Virus record (IMG/VR): IMGVR_UViG_3300028034_000004
Span: 1 to 56,448 of that record
Reading direction: 5' to 3' (one strand)
DNA: 56,448 nucleotides
From: a virus
The notes below the pieces were generated by a model. It made no database searches, was not told where the DNA came from, and saw only the letters and a list, made by a program, of their open reading frames with translations. A program made the position numbers and the translations under genes. Shown here piece after piece: positions 16,661 through 23,951 of the stretch; positions within the stretch are counted from its first letter, which is position 1; each line of letters starts with the position of its first letter.

Positions 16661-17697
16661 TGTTTCACCTCGTCAATGATATTATCTATAATAGTCTGAT
16701 GAGGATTAGGTAGAGATTCATAAATAGTCTGTGGGTCCTGACATAAATCATTAACCATATATTCGTCAAAGTTTTCTTTTAATTTATTTTTCATCGCATT
16801 TTTTTTGCTCGGGTCACTAAGTAATCTTTGTAATTCAGAAACTCTATCTACTGATGCTGTCTTTTCTTTTTCTTCGAAAGCCAGCATAAAGGCGTTCTTT
16901 TCGACAGAGAATTTCTTTTCTGCGTTAGTTAATAATTCTTCGTTATTGAAGTTACCTGTATCAACATTGTTTTCAGCATCTAATTTGTCAATTACGGCTG
17001 CTGCTTCTTTAATTTTAGCTTCACCATCTTTTAATTTTTCCACCAATCTCATATAAGGTGCCTGTGCTTCTTTGGTTAGGTGTCTAACTTTAAATTTCAT
17101 ATCCCTTTCAAGGTTAGGATTTATTTTAGCTTCTTTTTCCATTAACCCAAACTTTTCTTTCTTTTCTTTGATTGATGCTGCTAACTTTTCTTTAGTTTCA
17201 TCATCAAGATTATCTTTGATTTCATCAAACTTTGCTGCAGCGACTTTAGTGTGATATTCATCTGGCATTGGAAACTTGCGAATTTTTTTGCCATCTTCTT
17301 CGTACACTAGACCAAAGTCATCATCTGAAATTGACGCTTTCTTTTCCCTGGTGAAATCACTAACCACATAATTATCTGCACCAATATCAAAATGTTCCAA
17401 TTTGGAAGGTACATCGACATCGTATTTAATACATGCTTCTTTAATTCTTGGAGCAGCTACGTTGGTTATTTCCTCTGGTAAATCTTCAATCCCTAACAAT
17501 AAATAAAGTAATGAAAGTATTGTTGACTTCTTATCGCAAATCGGAAACTTACGGTGTTTTCTTTTCTTTTTAATTATTACTGCAAAATCTTTGTCCGGTA
17601 ATTCGTGGACGTCTTCTCGCTTTCTGATAATTATACCTCTGTTGGCTAATTTCTCGAGATATTTATTTTCTGTATCGTCATACTGGTCTATAAACAT
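16657..17697 (-). CDS. Unknown head-associated protein with K-x-A-S motifs
   Basis: 346 residues from ATG 17697, which follows AAGGGGGG; an ATG 11 codons upstream has no ribosome site. The N-terminal third is compact (residues about 1-110, with Lys-rich IIKKKRKHRKF). Then comes REKKASISDDD, a long charged coiled-coil-like region (LDDETKEKLAASIKEKKEK), a second motif KEKTASVDRV, and a helical C-terminus. The two K-x-A-S motifs link it to the capsid-module proteins near 50-56 kb. It is the first gene downstream of the hairpin-rich noncoding region. Possibly a scaffold or internal head protein. Confidence 0.6.
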   Translation of the reverse strand: MFIDQYDDTENKYLEKLANRGIIIRKREDVHELPDKDFAVIIKKKRKHRKFPICDKKSTILSLLYLLLGIEDLPEEITNVAAPRIKEACIKYDVDVPSKLEHFDIGADNYVVSDFTREKKASISDDDFGLVYEEDGKKIRKFPMPDEYHTKVAAAKFDEIKDNLDDETKEKLAASIKEKKEKFGLMEKEAKINPNLERDMKFKVRHLTKEAQAPYMRLVEKLKDGEAKIKEAAAVIDKLDAENNVDTGNFNNEELLTNAEKKFSVEKNAFMLAFEEKEKTASVDRVSELQRLLSDPSKKNAMKNKLKENFDEYMVNDLCQDPQTIYESLPNPHQTIIDNIIDEVKQ

Positions 17698-17786
17698 TTG
17701 AATGCCCCCCTTAAAGAGTTTTAATTCCATATTATAATTATATATGAATACCGGTCGCAGAGCAAATTTATTGATTAGTGGATCGG

Positions 17787-17814
17787 GGTGGACCTCTCTA
17801 TATCAAGGTCCACC
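17787..17814. repeat. GGTGGACC hairpin 1
   Basis: GGTGGACC at 17787-17794 and its exact reverse complement GGTCCACC at 17807-17814, separated by 12 bases. There is no T run, so it is not a terminator. Confidence 0.7.
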
Positions 17815-17994
17815 AAGCGTCATCGCTGTCATATCAAGGATAAGTGGATCAGTGGACCTTAATTGAGCTATATTGATAAATACACAAGTGTGTGTGCATA
17901 CAAACAGGTATAATAGACTAAATTACCTTACACTATATTATATATAATGTTACTATTTATATATATATACACTAGGTCATAGATGATTTTATAA

Positions 17995-18008
17995 ATGTGT
18001 GCACACAT
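17995..18008. repeat. 14-base perfect palindrome
   Basis: ATGTGTGCACACAT, a perfect palindrome. A related half, GTGTGTGCATAC, lies near 17888-17900. It is a likely dimeric protein-binding site. Confidence 0.5.
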
Positions 18009-18082
18009 CTTTTTATATTTATTGATATCTCCACTTTTAGGTCCACCAATCCACTTAATGCCGACACAACAGGGATAACAAA

Positions 18083-18112
18083 GGGTGGACCCTCATATAA
18101 CGAGGTCCACCC
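18083..18112. repeat. GGTGGACC hairpin 2
   Basis: GGGTGGACC at 18083-18091 and GGTCCACCC at 18104-18112, again with a 12-base spacer. The stem is nine base pairs, and GTCCACCC follows at 18122-18129. Confidence 0.7.
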
Positions 18113-18134
18113 TGATCCACTAGTCCACCCTATT

Positions 18135-18617
18135 TTAACTAATTATTTCTAGTTTATCGCACTTTGCAATGTCTCTTGGTTTAATATCGCCCAAATACAT
18201 ATCCGGAACTAAATCAATATCAATCTCGTTATAAACAATATCAATAAGTTCAGAACAAATTATATAATTGGGATTATTAAACATATTTTTACCTTTAAAT
18301 AAACCAGAAAATAAATAGCCAAATATTTGAGGTAAATCATATTTATTTCCTATACTTTCTAACATTGGTTTGAAAATTTTTTCTTTTTGGATAGAGTTTA
18401 ATCCACCTTTAATTCTCAGGACATCATATTTATCTGGTATCTCATTTAAGTGAATTATATGAACTCCACTCCAAAGATGTGATTCAATCAACAGATTAGA
18501 ATCTTCATGAATAACCATTGCCACATGAGTATAAGGAGATTCAGTAAACCAAGATATCCCTTTATCAATTATATGTTCACCCTTTTCTAATATAATATCG
18601 CCGGTTTCAAGTTTCAT
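18135..18617 (-). CDS. Permuted papain-like (YiiX/YebB-type) hydrolase
   Basis: 160 residues. The opening LETGDIILEKG, then SPYTHVAMVIHED with His31, and the later NYIICSELIDIVYNE with the Cys fit permuted NlpC/P60-like enzymes of the YiiX/YebB group, where His comes first and Cys later. Such enzymes cut amide or thioester bonds in peptidoglycan or lipids. It overlaps the endolysin gene by 11 bases, so a cell-wall role in lysis is likely. No signal peptide. Alternative: an effector acting on host lipids. Confidence 0.7.
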   Translation of the reverse strand: MKLETGDIILEKGEHIIDKGISWFTESPYTHVAMVIHEDSNLLIESHLWSGVHIIHLNEIPDKYDVLRIKGGLNSIQKEKIFKPMLESIGNKYDLPQIFGYLFSGLFKGKNMFNNPNYIICSELIDIVYNEIDIDLVPDMYLGDIKPRDIAKCDKLEIIS

Positions 18618-19344
18618 TTATCCACCCCATTAATCTATCAACGATTACTGCCATCTCACCTCTGGTTACTGGATCTCCTGGCCTAAAGTTTTTGGTCTCG
18701 CTAAAGATACCAGCTTTCATGGTTCTTTCAATTTCTTCTTTGGCCCAGTGGTTTTCGTAATCTGTAGTTCTACCATCATATGCTCTCAAGCCTTTGAGGA
18801 TTGCTTTAATTAATTTTCTTTGGTATTGCCTATCATTTAGTAGTCTTTCTTCCTCAACGTTGGTAATGAACCCAAATTCGATTAATATGGCAGGCATATC
18901 AGTGTCATTTAATACATAAAGGTTATCTCTTGATTTAATACCTCTGTCTGGAGTGTCTGTCACTGCAATTAATTCTTTTTGAACTGCTGCAGCTAGTTTT
19001 TTACCTTCTTTTGAATCCGGGTGGTATAATGTTTCAATACCTTTAGCTGATTCAGCAACAGCTGCATTGCAGTGAAAAGAAATAAATACATCAACTTTTT
19101 CTTTATTAGCTATGTTGCATCTTTTTCCTAAAGTTATGTACTTATCTTCTGTTCTTGTTGGAAATACTTCATATTCTTTTTTTGCTTCTTCAATAAAAAG
19201 TTTTCCTAGTTCTAAGTTAATATCGCTTTCCTCTGAATAAATATCATCTTCATAAATCTCGTCATCTAAGGCTTTATCTTTGGGGTCTACTGCCCCTGGA
19301 TCGCTTCCGCCGTGTCCAGAATCTTGTGCTATTTTATTTATCAT
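18607..19344 (-). CDS. Endolysin: N-acetylmuramoyl-L-alanine amidase with SLH domain
   Basis: 245 residues. Residues about 5-190 are an Amidase_3 zinc amidase: DSGHGGSDPGA with the first His, the NLELGKLF segment with the metal Glu, FISFHCNAA with the second His, and AILIEFGFITN with the catalytic Glu. Residues about 198-245 form one S-layer-homology module (HWAKEEIERTMKAGIF, then FRPGDPVTRGEMAVIVDRLM). It cleaves the bond between muramic acid and L-Ala in host peptidoglycan; the SLH module should anchor it to the secondary cell-wall polymer, so the host likely has an S-layer. No signal peptide, so export needs a holin; its start overlaps the holin stop (ATGA). Confidence 0.92.
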   Translation of the reverse strand: MINKIAQDSGHGGSDPGAVDPKDKALDDEIYEDDIYSEESDINLELGKLFIEEAKKEYEVFPTRTEDKYITLGKRCNIANKEKVDVFISFHCNAAVAESAKGIETLYHPDSKEGKKLAAAVQKELIAVTDTPDRGIKSRDNLYVLNDTDMPAILIEFGFITNVEEERLLNDRQYQRKLIKAILKGLRAYDGRTTDYENHWAKEEIERTMKAGIFSETKNFRPGDPVTRGEMAVIVDRLMGWINET

Positions 19345-19664
19345 CTTTTATCACCTTTCACTGAAAAATTTATCCCTTTTAACCTATTAACAAAATCCAT
19401 TACCTTTTCAATTCCTGCTCCCCCTGCGATTCCTGAAACCGCATAATTAAAAGCTATTGACTCCGAAACCCCAGTCATTAACATACCGGCAAACCCTCCC
19501 ATAATACCGTTATAAATGAGGAAAGGAATTATTTTATCCCTTGGGATTTCTTTATCAGAAATACCTTTCAATAGACCAGCTGCACTTCCAATGAAACCAA
19601 CCAAAAAATAATTAGAATAGTTAATTATGTCTATTTTAACAATCAATTCTAAGATCTGGTCCAT
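19341..19664 (-). CDS. Holin candidate
   Basis: 107 residues with about three hydrophobic segments: NYFLVGFIGSAAGLLKGI, IIPFLIYNGIMGGFAGMLM and the Gly/Ala-rich AFNYAVSGIAGGAGIEKVM. A basic tail follows (NRLKGINFSVKGDKR). This size and layout fit phage holins, and it sits directly before the endolysin with a four-base overlap. It would form the membrane lesions that release the endolysin. AGGAGG lies somewhat far (about 12 bases) from the ATG. Confidence 0.75.
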   Translation of the reverse strand: MDQILELIVKIDIINYSNYFLVGFIGSAAGLLKGISDKEIPRDKIIPFLIYNGIMGGFAGMLMTGVSESIAFNYAVSGIAGGAGIEKVMDFVNRLKGINFSVKGDKR

Positions 19665-19686
19665 AGGGGGTATAAACCTCCTAACA

Positions 19687-20622
19687 TTATTTGTTTTTTT
19701 CGAGGATTGCTATATAGTAAGATATAATGATTATGCTAGAAATTAGAATAAATATTAACAGCATATATAAAATCTTGGTTATTGCAATCTTTTTGTTGAT
19801 TTCCCTAAAAACGCCAGTATAACTTCTTAAAACATTTTCTTTATTTGTTCTTAAGATTAGAACCCATCTGTGATTTTCATTTTCTATTCCCCACATACTA
19901 TCAGGTACATCATTAAAGCCCAATGAACCAGGGGGTATTGTTATCCACTCCAAAAGTTGTGTTTGCCCTGATTTGAGTTGCCAACTATAATGATCTTCTG
20001 CATTTGTTGAATTACCAGCTTTTATCTTGTTTAATATTTTGTTTACATTAGTCAAGTTAGTATAAGTGATATATCTATTTATTATTTTGAAAACATCTGG
20101 ATAATCAGTTTTTATTTTATTTAATTCATCAATGGTTATTTTATTATCTAATGTATATTGATTATATTTAAAATCATCATTTAAAATATTTAAAACAGTT
20201 TTTTGGGGTATAATTTCATTTTCTAGAGTTCGGTTATTCAATATATCAATTTTTTTTAAAGTCCCCCAATAACTATCGTACAATATTTTACCATCTGGGG
20301 AAATCCTGATAAGTAACAATTCCCCAAATTCTTCATTTTTTAATACCGATACATGTTGATTAATAATTCTTAAAATGTTTTTGTCATTAGTTACATCAAT
20401 ATTTTCTTCGTTTACATAATATAATATACTGTCTGAGGTTGATCTCAACACTTTTCTCATTTTTTCTCTATGATTATCCAATAGATTTTGTTGAATATTT
20501 TTTATCAGAATTTGAGTCTCTATTACCCAATTGGTGATTACATTAGAACCTATAAACGTTCCAAACGCCAATACAACCATAACAATTATTGCAAACGTTG
20601 TTCGTTTCATCTTACTCATCAC
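19687..20622 (-). CDS. Orphan sensor-like membrane protein (Cache-type layout)
   Basis: 311 residues. One membrane segment near the N-terminus (TFAIIVMVVLAFGTFIGSNVI), a large outside domain (residues about 30-280) and a second segment at the C-terminus (ILYMLLIFILISSIIIISYY), ending after six more residues. The phrase LLLIRISPDGKILYDSYWG and the long N-terminal helix are typical of Cache-type sensor domains of chemoreceptors and histidine kinases, but no HAMP, kinase or signalling domain follows. It lies within the lysis cassette. Possible roles: sensing at the membrane to time lysis, or blocking superinfection. The start may be GTG 20622 or ATG 20619. Confidence 0.65.
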   Translation of the reverse strand: MMSKMKRTTFAIIVMVVLAFGTFIGSNVITNWVIETQILIKNIQQNLLDNHREKMRKVLRSTSDSILYYVNEENIDVTNDKNILRIINQHVSVLKNEEFGELLLIRISPDGKILYDSYWGTLKKIDILNNRTLENEIIPQKTVLNILNDDFKYNQYTLDNKITIDELNKIKTDYPDVFKIINRYITYTNLTNVNKILNKIKAGNSTNAEDHYSWQLKSGQTQLLEWITIPPGSLGFNDVPDSMWGIENENHRWVLILRTNKENVLRSYTGVFREINKKIAITKILYMLLIFILISSIIIISYYIAILEKNK

Positions 20623-20791
20623 CCGCTTGATCTTCCTTCATTACTTCTTTTATTTTATTTAATTCATCAATTCTGTTTTCTAAACCAAAAATTTTCTTTT
20701 CTATCCTCACCAACTGATTTCTCACTTTATAATTCATTTGTTTTGAGGTTTCTAATTCTTCTGTTAACTCTTCTATCCTTTCATCAATCAA
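20612..20791 (-). CDS. Small coiled-coil protein
   Basis: 59 residues from TTG 20791, which is preceded by AAGGAGGGG; the frame is open 14 codons further upstream but those overlap the previous gene. Nearly the whole protein is heptad-like (MIDERIEELTEELETSKQMN, then RNQLVRIEKKIFGLENRIDE), so it should form a coiled coil. It overlaps the orphan sensor gene start. It may be a cytoplasmic partner of one of the lysis membrane proteins. Confidence 0.6.
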   Translation of the reverse strand: MIDERIEELTEELETSKQMNYKVRNQLVRIEKKIFGLENRIDELNKIKEVMKEDQAGDE

Positions 20792-20804
20792 TTGATCCCC
20801 CTCC

Positions 20805-20951
20805 TTAAAATTTCTTTTCGAATTCGAATCCAAATGAAGTACCTTCTTTTTCTTTTATAACTCCCAAAGTAAAGTCACCTTTTTTAAGTTTCATTGCTGG
20901 TCCATCTTTGGAGAGGCCGGCTGAAACATCGCCGACCTCGACCAGCTTCAT
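20805..20951 (-). CDS. 48-residue small protein
   Basis: Starts MKLVEVGDVSAGLSKDGPAM and ends in FGFEFEKKF. The ATG overlaps the stop of the previous holin-like gene by one base (TAATG), so it is probably translated by coupling. Basic and beta-like; no family recognised. Its stop lies within the ribosome site of the next coiled-coil gene. Confidence 0.6.
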   Translation of the reverse strand: MKLVEVGDVSAGLSKDGPAMKLKKGDFTLGVIKEKEGTSFGFEFEKKF

Positions 20952-21394
20952 TATTTTGGGTCTGATATCCTGGCAATTTCTTTTCTAATATCGGATTTTT
21001 CATATAATTTAGCTTCAAGATAATCAGCAACCCATTTATCAAAGTTGTCTGTCTGTGATTTTATCATATTAATACTTTCATTTGAAAGAGTATTAATAAA
21101 CACTTGTTTAGCTTTAGTGAGGGCATCACGCTTTTCATTATCAGTTAACTTTCCATCTTTACTTGCCTCTCTTATTTTCTTAACAAATGTCTGCTCAACT
21201 GAATTAATTGATTTATCGGCTATTACTTCGGCTTCGTCTAATGCTGTGAATAAAGCCTGTCTAACGGACTCATCTTTTATTTCTTTAGATTTAACCTTCA
21301 AATAATTAATTCCAAAACCTATCAAGATAGTAATCAAAACACCTATAATACTTATTCCACCTTCGATTAAAGCACTTTCTAATTGTACTGGCAT
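20951..21394 (-). CDS. LLH-type holin candidate
   Basis: 147 residues. One N-terminal membrane segment (GGISIIGVLITILIGFGINY) followed by a long charged helical domain. The layout and phrases such as RQALFTALDEAEVIADKSIN and KDGKLTDNEKRDALTKAKQ resemble the phage holin LLH family. The start ATG follows AAAGGAGGAG. If correct, the cassette has two holin candidates, with this one possibly the pore former and the protein at 19341 its partner, or the reverse. Confidence 0.7.
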   Translation of the reverse strand: MPVQLESALIEGGISIIGVLITILIGFGINYLKVKSKEIKDESVRQALFTALDEAEVIADKSINSVEQTFVKKIREASKDGKLTDNEKRDALTKAKQVFINTLSNESINMIKSQTDNFDKWVADYLEAKLYEKSDIRKEIARISDPK

Positions 21395-21423
21395 ACGTAT
21401 CTCCTCCTTTTAATTTTAGTATA

Positions 21424-23052
21424 TCACTTTTTAATCATTTCATAAAATCTGAGAGCAGCTTTACCATCAATTTTTCCAATAGAACATTGTTGGATAGTTG
21501 GAACTATAGATTCGTTGGTTATCTTTTTGTTATAAACAGGGTCGAATTGACAATGTCCTAATTTACAACCTTTGCATATTGGCTCTAATTCTCCATTGAA
21601 AAAACCTTCATCAATATCTTCATATTTATTTTTTAATGAAGGATCCAGATAACTAATTTCATTTTCAATAAATTTTTCGTTGAAAAAGTTATTATTCTGA
21701 TATAAAATATCATCAATAACATTTATATGAAAGACCCCTTCTTTTTGCATAAGGTCTATTATCTTATTTAACTGTTTATCGTACTCATTTAAATTTTTAT
21801 CAGACCAACCAGCTGTATCTTTAAATCTAAATTGAAAATGATAAATATTTTTCTTGAGCCCTTCTAAAACAATATTATATAATTTTGAAACATTATTAAT
21901 TGAAATTTCTATCATCATCTTTATTTTAGCATTTGTCTCAAGTTCAAAATCAGGAATTGAATCAACTAGTATCACAGCATTTTCTTTAATATCAATCTTT
22001 TTAGGATTAACTAATAAAGGTAGAGTTTCCCCTTTTTTTATATATTTCATAACTTTAGTCTCCTTTTTTATTTCTTTTAATCTTTCCCAGTGTTTAAAGG
22101 CTTTTTCAATCATCATTTTAATTAATTTACAATAATTTGCTTGAATTTTCTTTTTAGGTCCATCAATATTTTCATAAAGGAATGAATCATTACCCCAACA
22201 GTTGCAACAATATGCCTCATACTTACATTTATTACATTTATTCCAATTAACATGTTCGTGACTCCTTTCCCCTTTAGCATACTTATATCTGGTACAGTTA
22301 AATTTTTTTCCAGTGGTGCCAACGTAACTTGCATCTTCAAGATCACAAACTATATCATTAATGTATCCTGGCTCATCAAGTCTATATCTTTCTAATTTTA
22401 TTTTTTCTATTTCATCAAGGTGGTCAATTATAAAATTATTAATTTTGTCTAACTCTTTGCTCAAGTTCTCTCTATATTTCTTTGTAAACCCTAAATCATC
22501 TAAATTTAAATAAATTGAAAAATTTCTAAAACCTAAACTATAAAGAAATTTAATATTATCATATGTTTTATTAAGATATTCTTTATCAATAACTGCAGAA
22601 ACTCCCAATTTAATTTTGGTATTATTTTTTATCCATTCATAATTTTTAATAACGTTTTCAAAATTGCCGCCTTTTTTCTTTTGTTCGAATATATCTTTTG
22701 GACCATCTAAAGAGATATCTATAGAAATTATATCTTCATATTTTTTATAGGTTTTTTTCATTCTGTCATCCAATAAAGAAAGATTAGTAGTCATATTAAT
22801 ACTTATGTTTCTTCTATTTTTGATAGCGTTACATTTATTCAATATATATTCAACTAATTCAAAATTTAATATAGGCTCTCCCCCAAAAAGTGTAAAAGAA
22901 ATAAGTTCATCTTTTTTAGTTTTTTTTAGAGACTCCTTAAATAAATCGTCAAAAACTTCTTTCGACATCATTCCTTTTTTATTGATGTGTTCACAATAGT
23001 CACAATTGTAATTGCATTCTTCGGTCAAAAATAAAGTATAAAGTTGGTTCAT
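21424..23052 (-). CDS. Radical-SAM SPASM enzyme C (peptide maturase type)
   Basis: 542 residues. The radical-SAM 4Fe-4S motif C-x3-C-x2-C is at Cys13, Cys17 and Cys20 (EECNYNCDYCEH). GGEP follows (LFGGEPILNF), then ISIDISLDGPKDIFE, as in SPASM-type enzymes. A Cys-rich SPASM-like region holds KKFNCTRYKYA, NKCNKCKYEAYCCNCWG and NYCKLIKMM (residues about 245-310). The C-terminal 220 residues form an extra domain that ends with another cluster (ICKGCKLGHCQFDP, then QQCSIGK). It would bind several iron-sulphur clusters and act on peptide substrates, most likely the CXXX-repeat tails at 24966 and 25326. The start overlaps the previous stop (TAATG). The DNA seems more AT-rich than the capsid genes. 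Confidence 0.85.
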   Translation of the reverse strand: MNQLYTLFLTEECNYNCDYCEHINKKGMMSKEVFDDLFKESLKKTKKDELISFTLFGGEPILNFELVEYILNKCNAIKNRRNISINMTTNLSLLDDRMKKTYKKYEDIISIDISLDGPKDIFEQKKKGGNFENVIKNYEWIKNNTKIKLGVSAVIDKEYLNKTYDNIKFLYSLGFRNFSIYLNLDDLGFTKKYRENLSKELDKINNFIIDHLDEIEKIKLERYRLDEPGYINDIVCDLEDASYVGTTGKKFNCTRYKYAKGERSHEHVNWNKCNKCKYEAYCCNCWGNDSFLYENIDGPKKKIQANYCKLIKMMIEKAFKHWERLKEIKKETKVMKYIKKGETLPLLVNPKKIDIKENAVILVDSIPDFELETNAKIKMMIEISINNVSKLYNIVLEGLKKNIYHFQFRFKDTAGWSDKNLNEYDKQLNKIIDLMQKEGVFHINVIDDILYQNNNFFNEKFIENEISYLDPSLKNKYEDIDEGFFNGELEPICKGCKLGHCQFDPVYNKKITNESIVPTIQQCSIGKIDGKAALRFYEMIKK

Positions 23053-23948
23053 TATATCTCCCTCACTAAGTCAAAATATTTTTGAATAAAATTAGGACGA
23101 TTTATTTTTTCTTTAAAAATACTCCCATTGGCTTCTCTATTTTCTAATAAACATGTAAAACTAACACCTGCTATATTGAAAGGTCTTCTTTTGTTTTCAT
23201 CAATTCCATCATAAATATTGCCAAGTCTATTCTCCGGATAGTCATAATTTACACAAGGATAGATATCTCCCCTTTCATTAATCATTAAATGATTTTTGCA
23301 TTCGCAAAAACCTTTGGTTTCTATATTGAGGATTTGTTTTAAATTTTTATATTGCATACATTTTTTTCTGAAATAATTTTCAAATTTATCCCAATCAAGT
23401 TCTTCATCCCAATCAATTCCATTTGCAATTAATATATCATACCCCGGATAAATATTTTCTTTAATAAAATCTATAATTCTATCTAAACTAAAAATAGTAG
23501 AAGGAGTAACTACAGTATTCACTCTTGTAATGAAGTGCCTAAAAAACCAAAGGTTATTCATTACTTTATCAAAGGAATTGTTTCTGTTAGCATCTTGTAT
23601 ATCTTTTGGTCCATCAAAACTTAAAATGATGCTTATTCTGTCTTTGTTTTTTAAAAATATTTCCTGTATTTTTTGATTTAATACTGTTCCGTTGGTTATT
23701 ATTTTTAATTTAATTTCAGGAAAATTTTCCGCAAATATATTTATTATTTTCGGATTTAACAAAGGTTCCCCTCCGGTAAACAGTATCCTGTCGAAGTTTT
23801 CATCTGAACTCTTTATAAATTTTGATATATTCTGCGCCATATCAGATGACATCTTTATTTTCTCAGCTGGTAGGTCACAATAAGAACAATTTAAATTACA
23901 ATTTTTGGTTGGTTTAATAAATAATGTGTATCCATCCAATTCCCTCAC
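23052..23948 (-). CDS. Radical-SAM enzyme B (short SPASM/twitch type)
   Basis: 298 residues. C-x3-C-x2-C at Cys17, Cys21 and Cys24 (KNCNLNCSYCDL). GGEP motif in LFTGGEPLLNP, then ISIILSFDGPKDIQDANR. The C-terminal part has only a reduced Cys set (GFCECKNHLMINERGDIYPC), so probably one auxiliary cluster rather than two. It also shows the NRLGNIYDGI phrase typical of SPASM proteins. It sits between the helical protein and enzyme C and is translationally coupled to C. Probable role: a second maturase in the same pathway. Start GTG 23948; a TTG three codons on is possible. Confidence 0.83.
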   Translation of the reverse strand: MRELDGYTLFIKPTKNCNLNCSYCDLPAEKIKMSSDMAQNISKFIKSSDENFDRILFTGGEPLLNPKIINIFAENFPEIKLKIITNGTVLNQKIQEIFLKNKDRISIILSFDGPKDIQDANRNNSFDKVMNNLWFFRHFITRVNTVVTPSTIFSLDRIIDFIKENIYPGYDILIANGIDWDEELDWDKFENYFRKKCMQYKNLKQILNIETKGFCECKNHLMINERGDIYPCVNYDYPENRLGNIYDGIDENKRRPFNIAGVSFTCLLENREANGSIFKEKINRPNFIQKYFDLVREI

Positions 23949-23951
23949 CCT

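Larger units (their letters stand above)
17698..18134. promoter_or_regulatory. Noncoding AT-rich region with hairpins, possible origin or control region
   Basis: 437 bases without a supportable gene. Two hairpins built on GGTGGACC/GGTCCACC lie near its ends, further half-sites (AGTGGATC, AGTGGACC at 17843-17858; GGTCCACC at 18040-18047; GATCCAC at 18114) lie between and beside them, and the centre is almost pure A/T (about 17935-17972). A TATAAT on the minus strand at 17736-17731 could serve the gene at 17697. The layout of iteron-like sites around an AT-rich core fits a replication origin or a multi-site operator. Confidence 0.5.

Noticed and set aside
17787-18129. CRISPR-like array
   Set aside because: The repeats are only eight to nine bases, inverted rather than direct, and unevenly spaced; no cas genes are present.
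17698-18134. A transposon remnant or MITE, because hairpins lie near both ends
   Set aside because: No transposase, no target duplication seen, and extra half-sites between the hairpins fit a binding-site array better. It could be revisited if copies are found elsewhere.
22122-22346. A second minus-strand frame inside radical-SAM enzyme C, possibly a frameshift or a split gene
   Set aside because: The main frame is continuous through the SPASM-like Cys set, so no break is needed.
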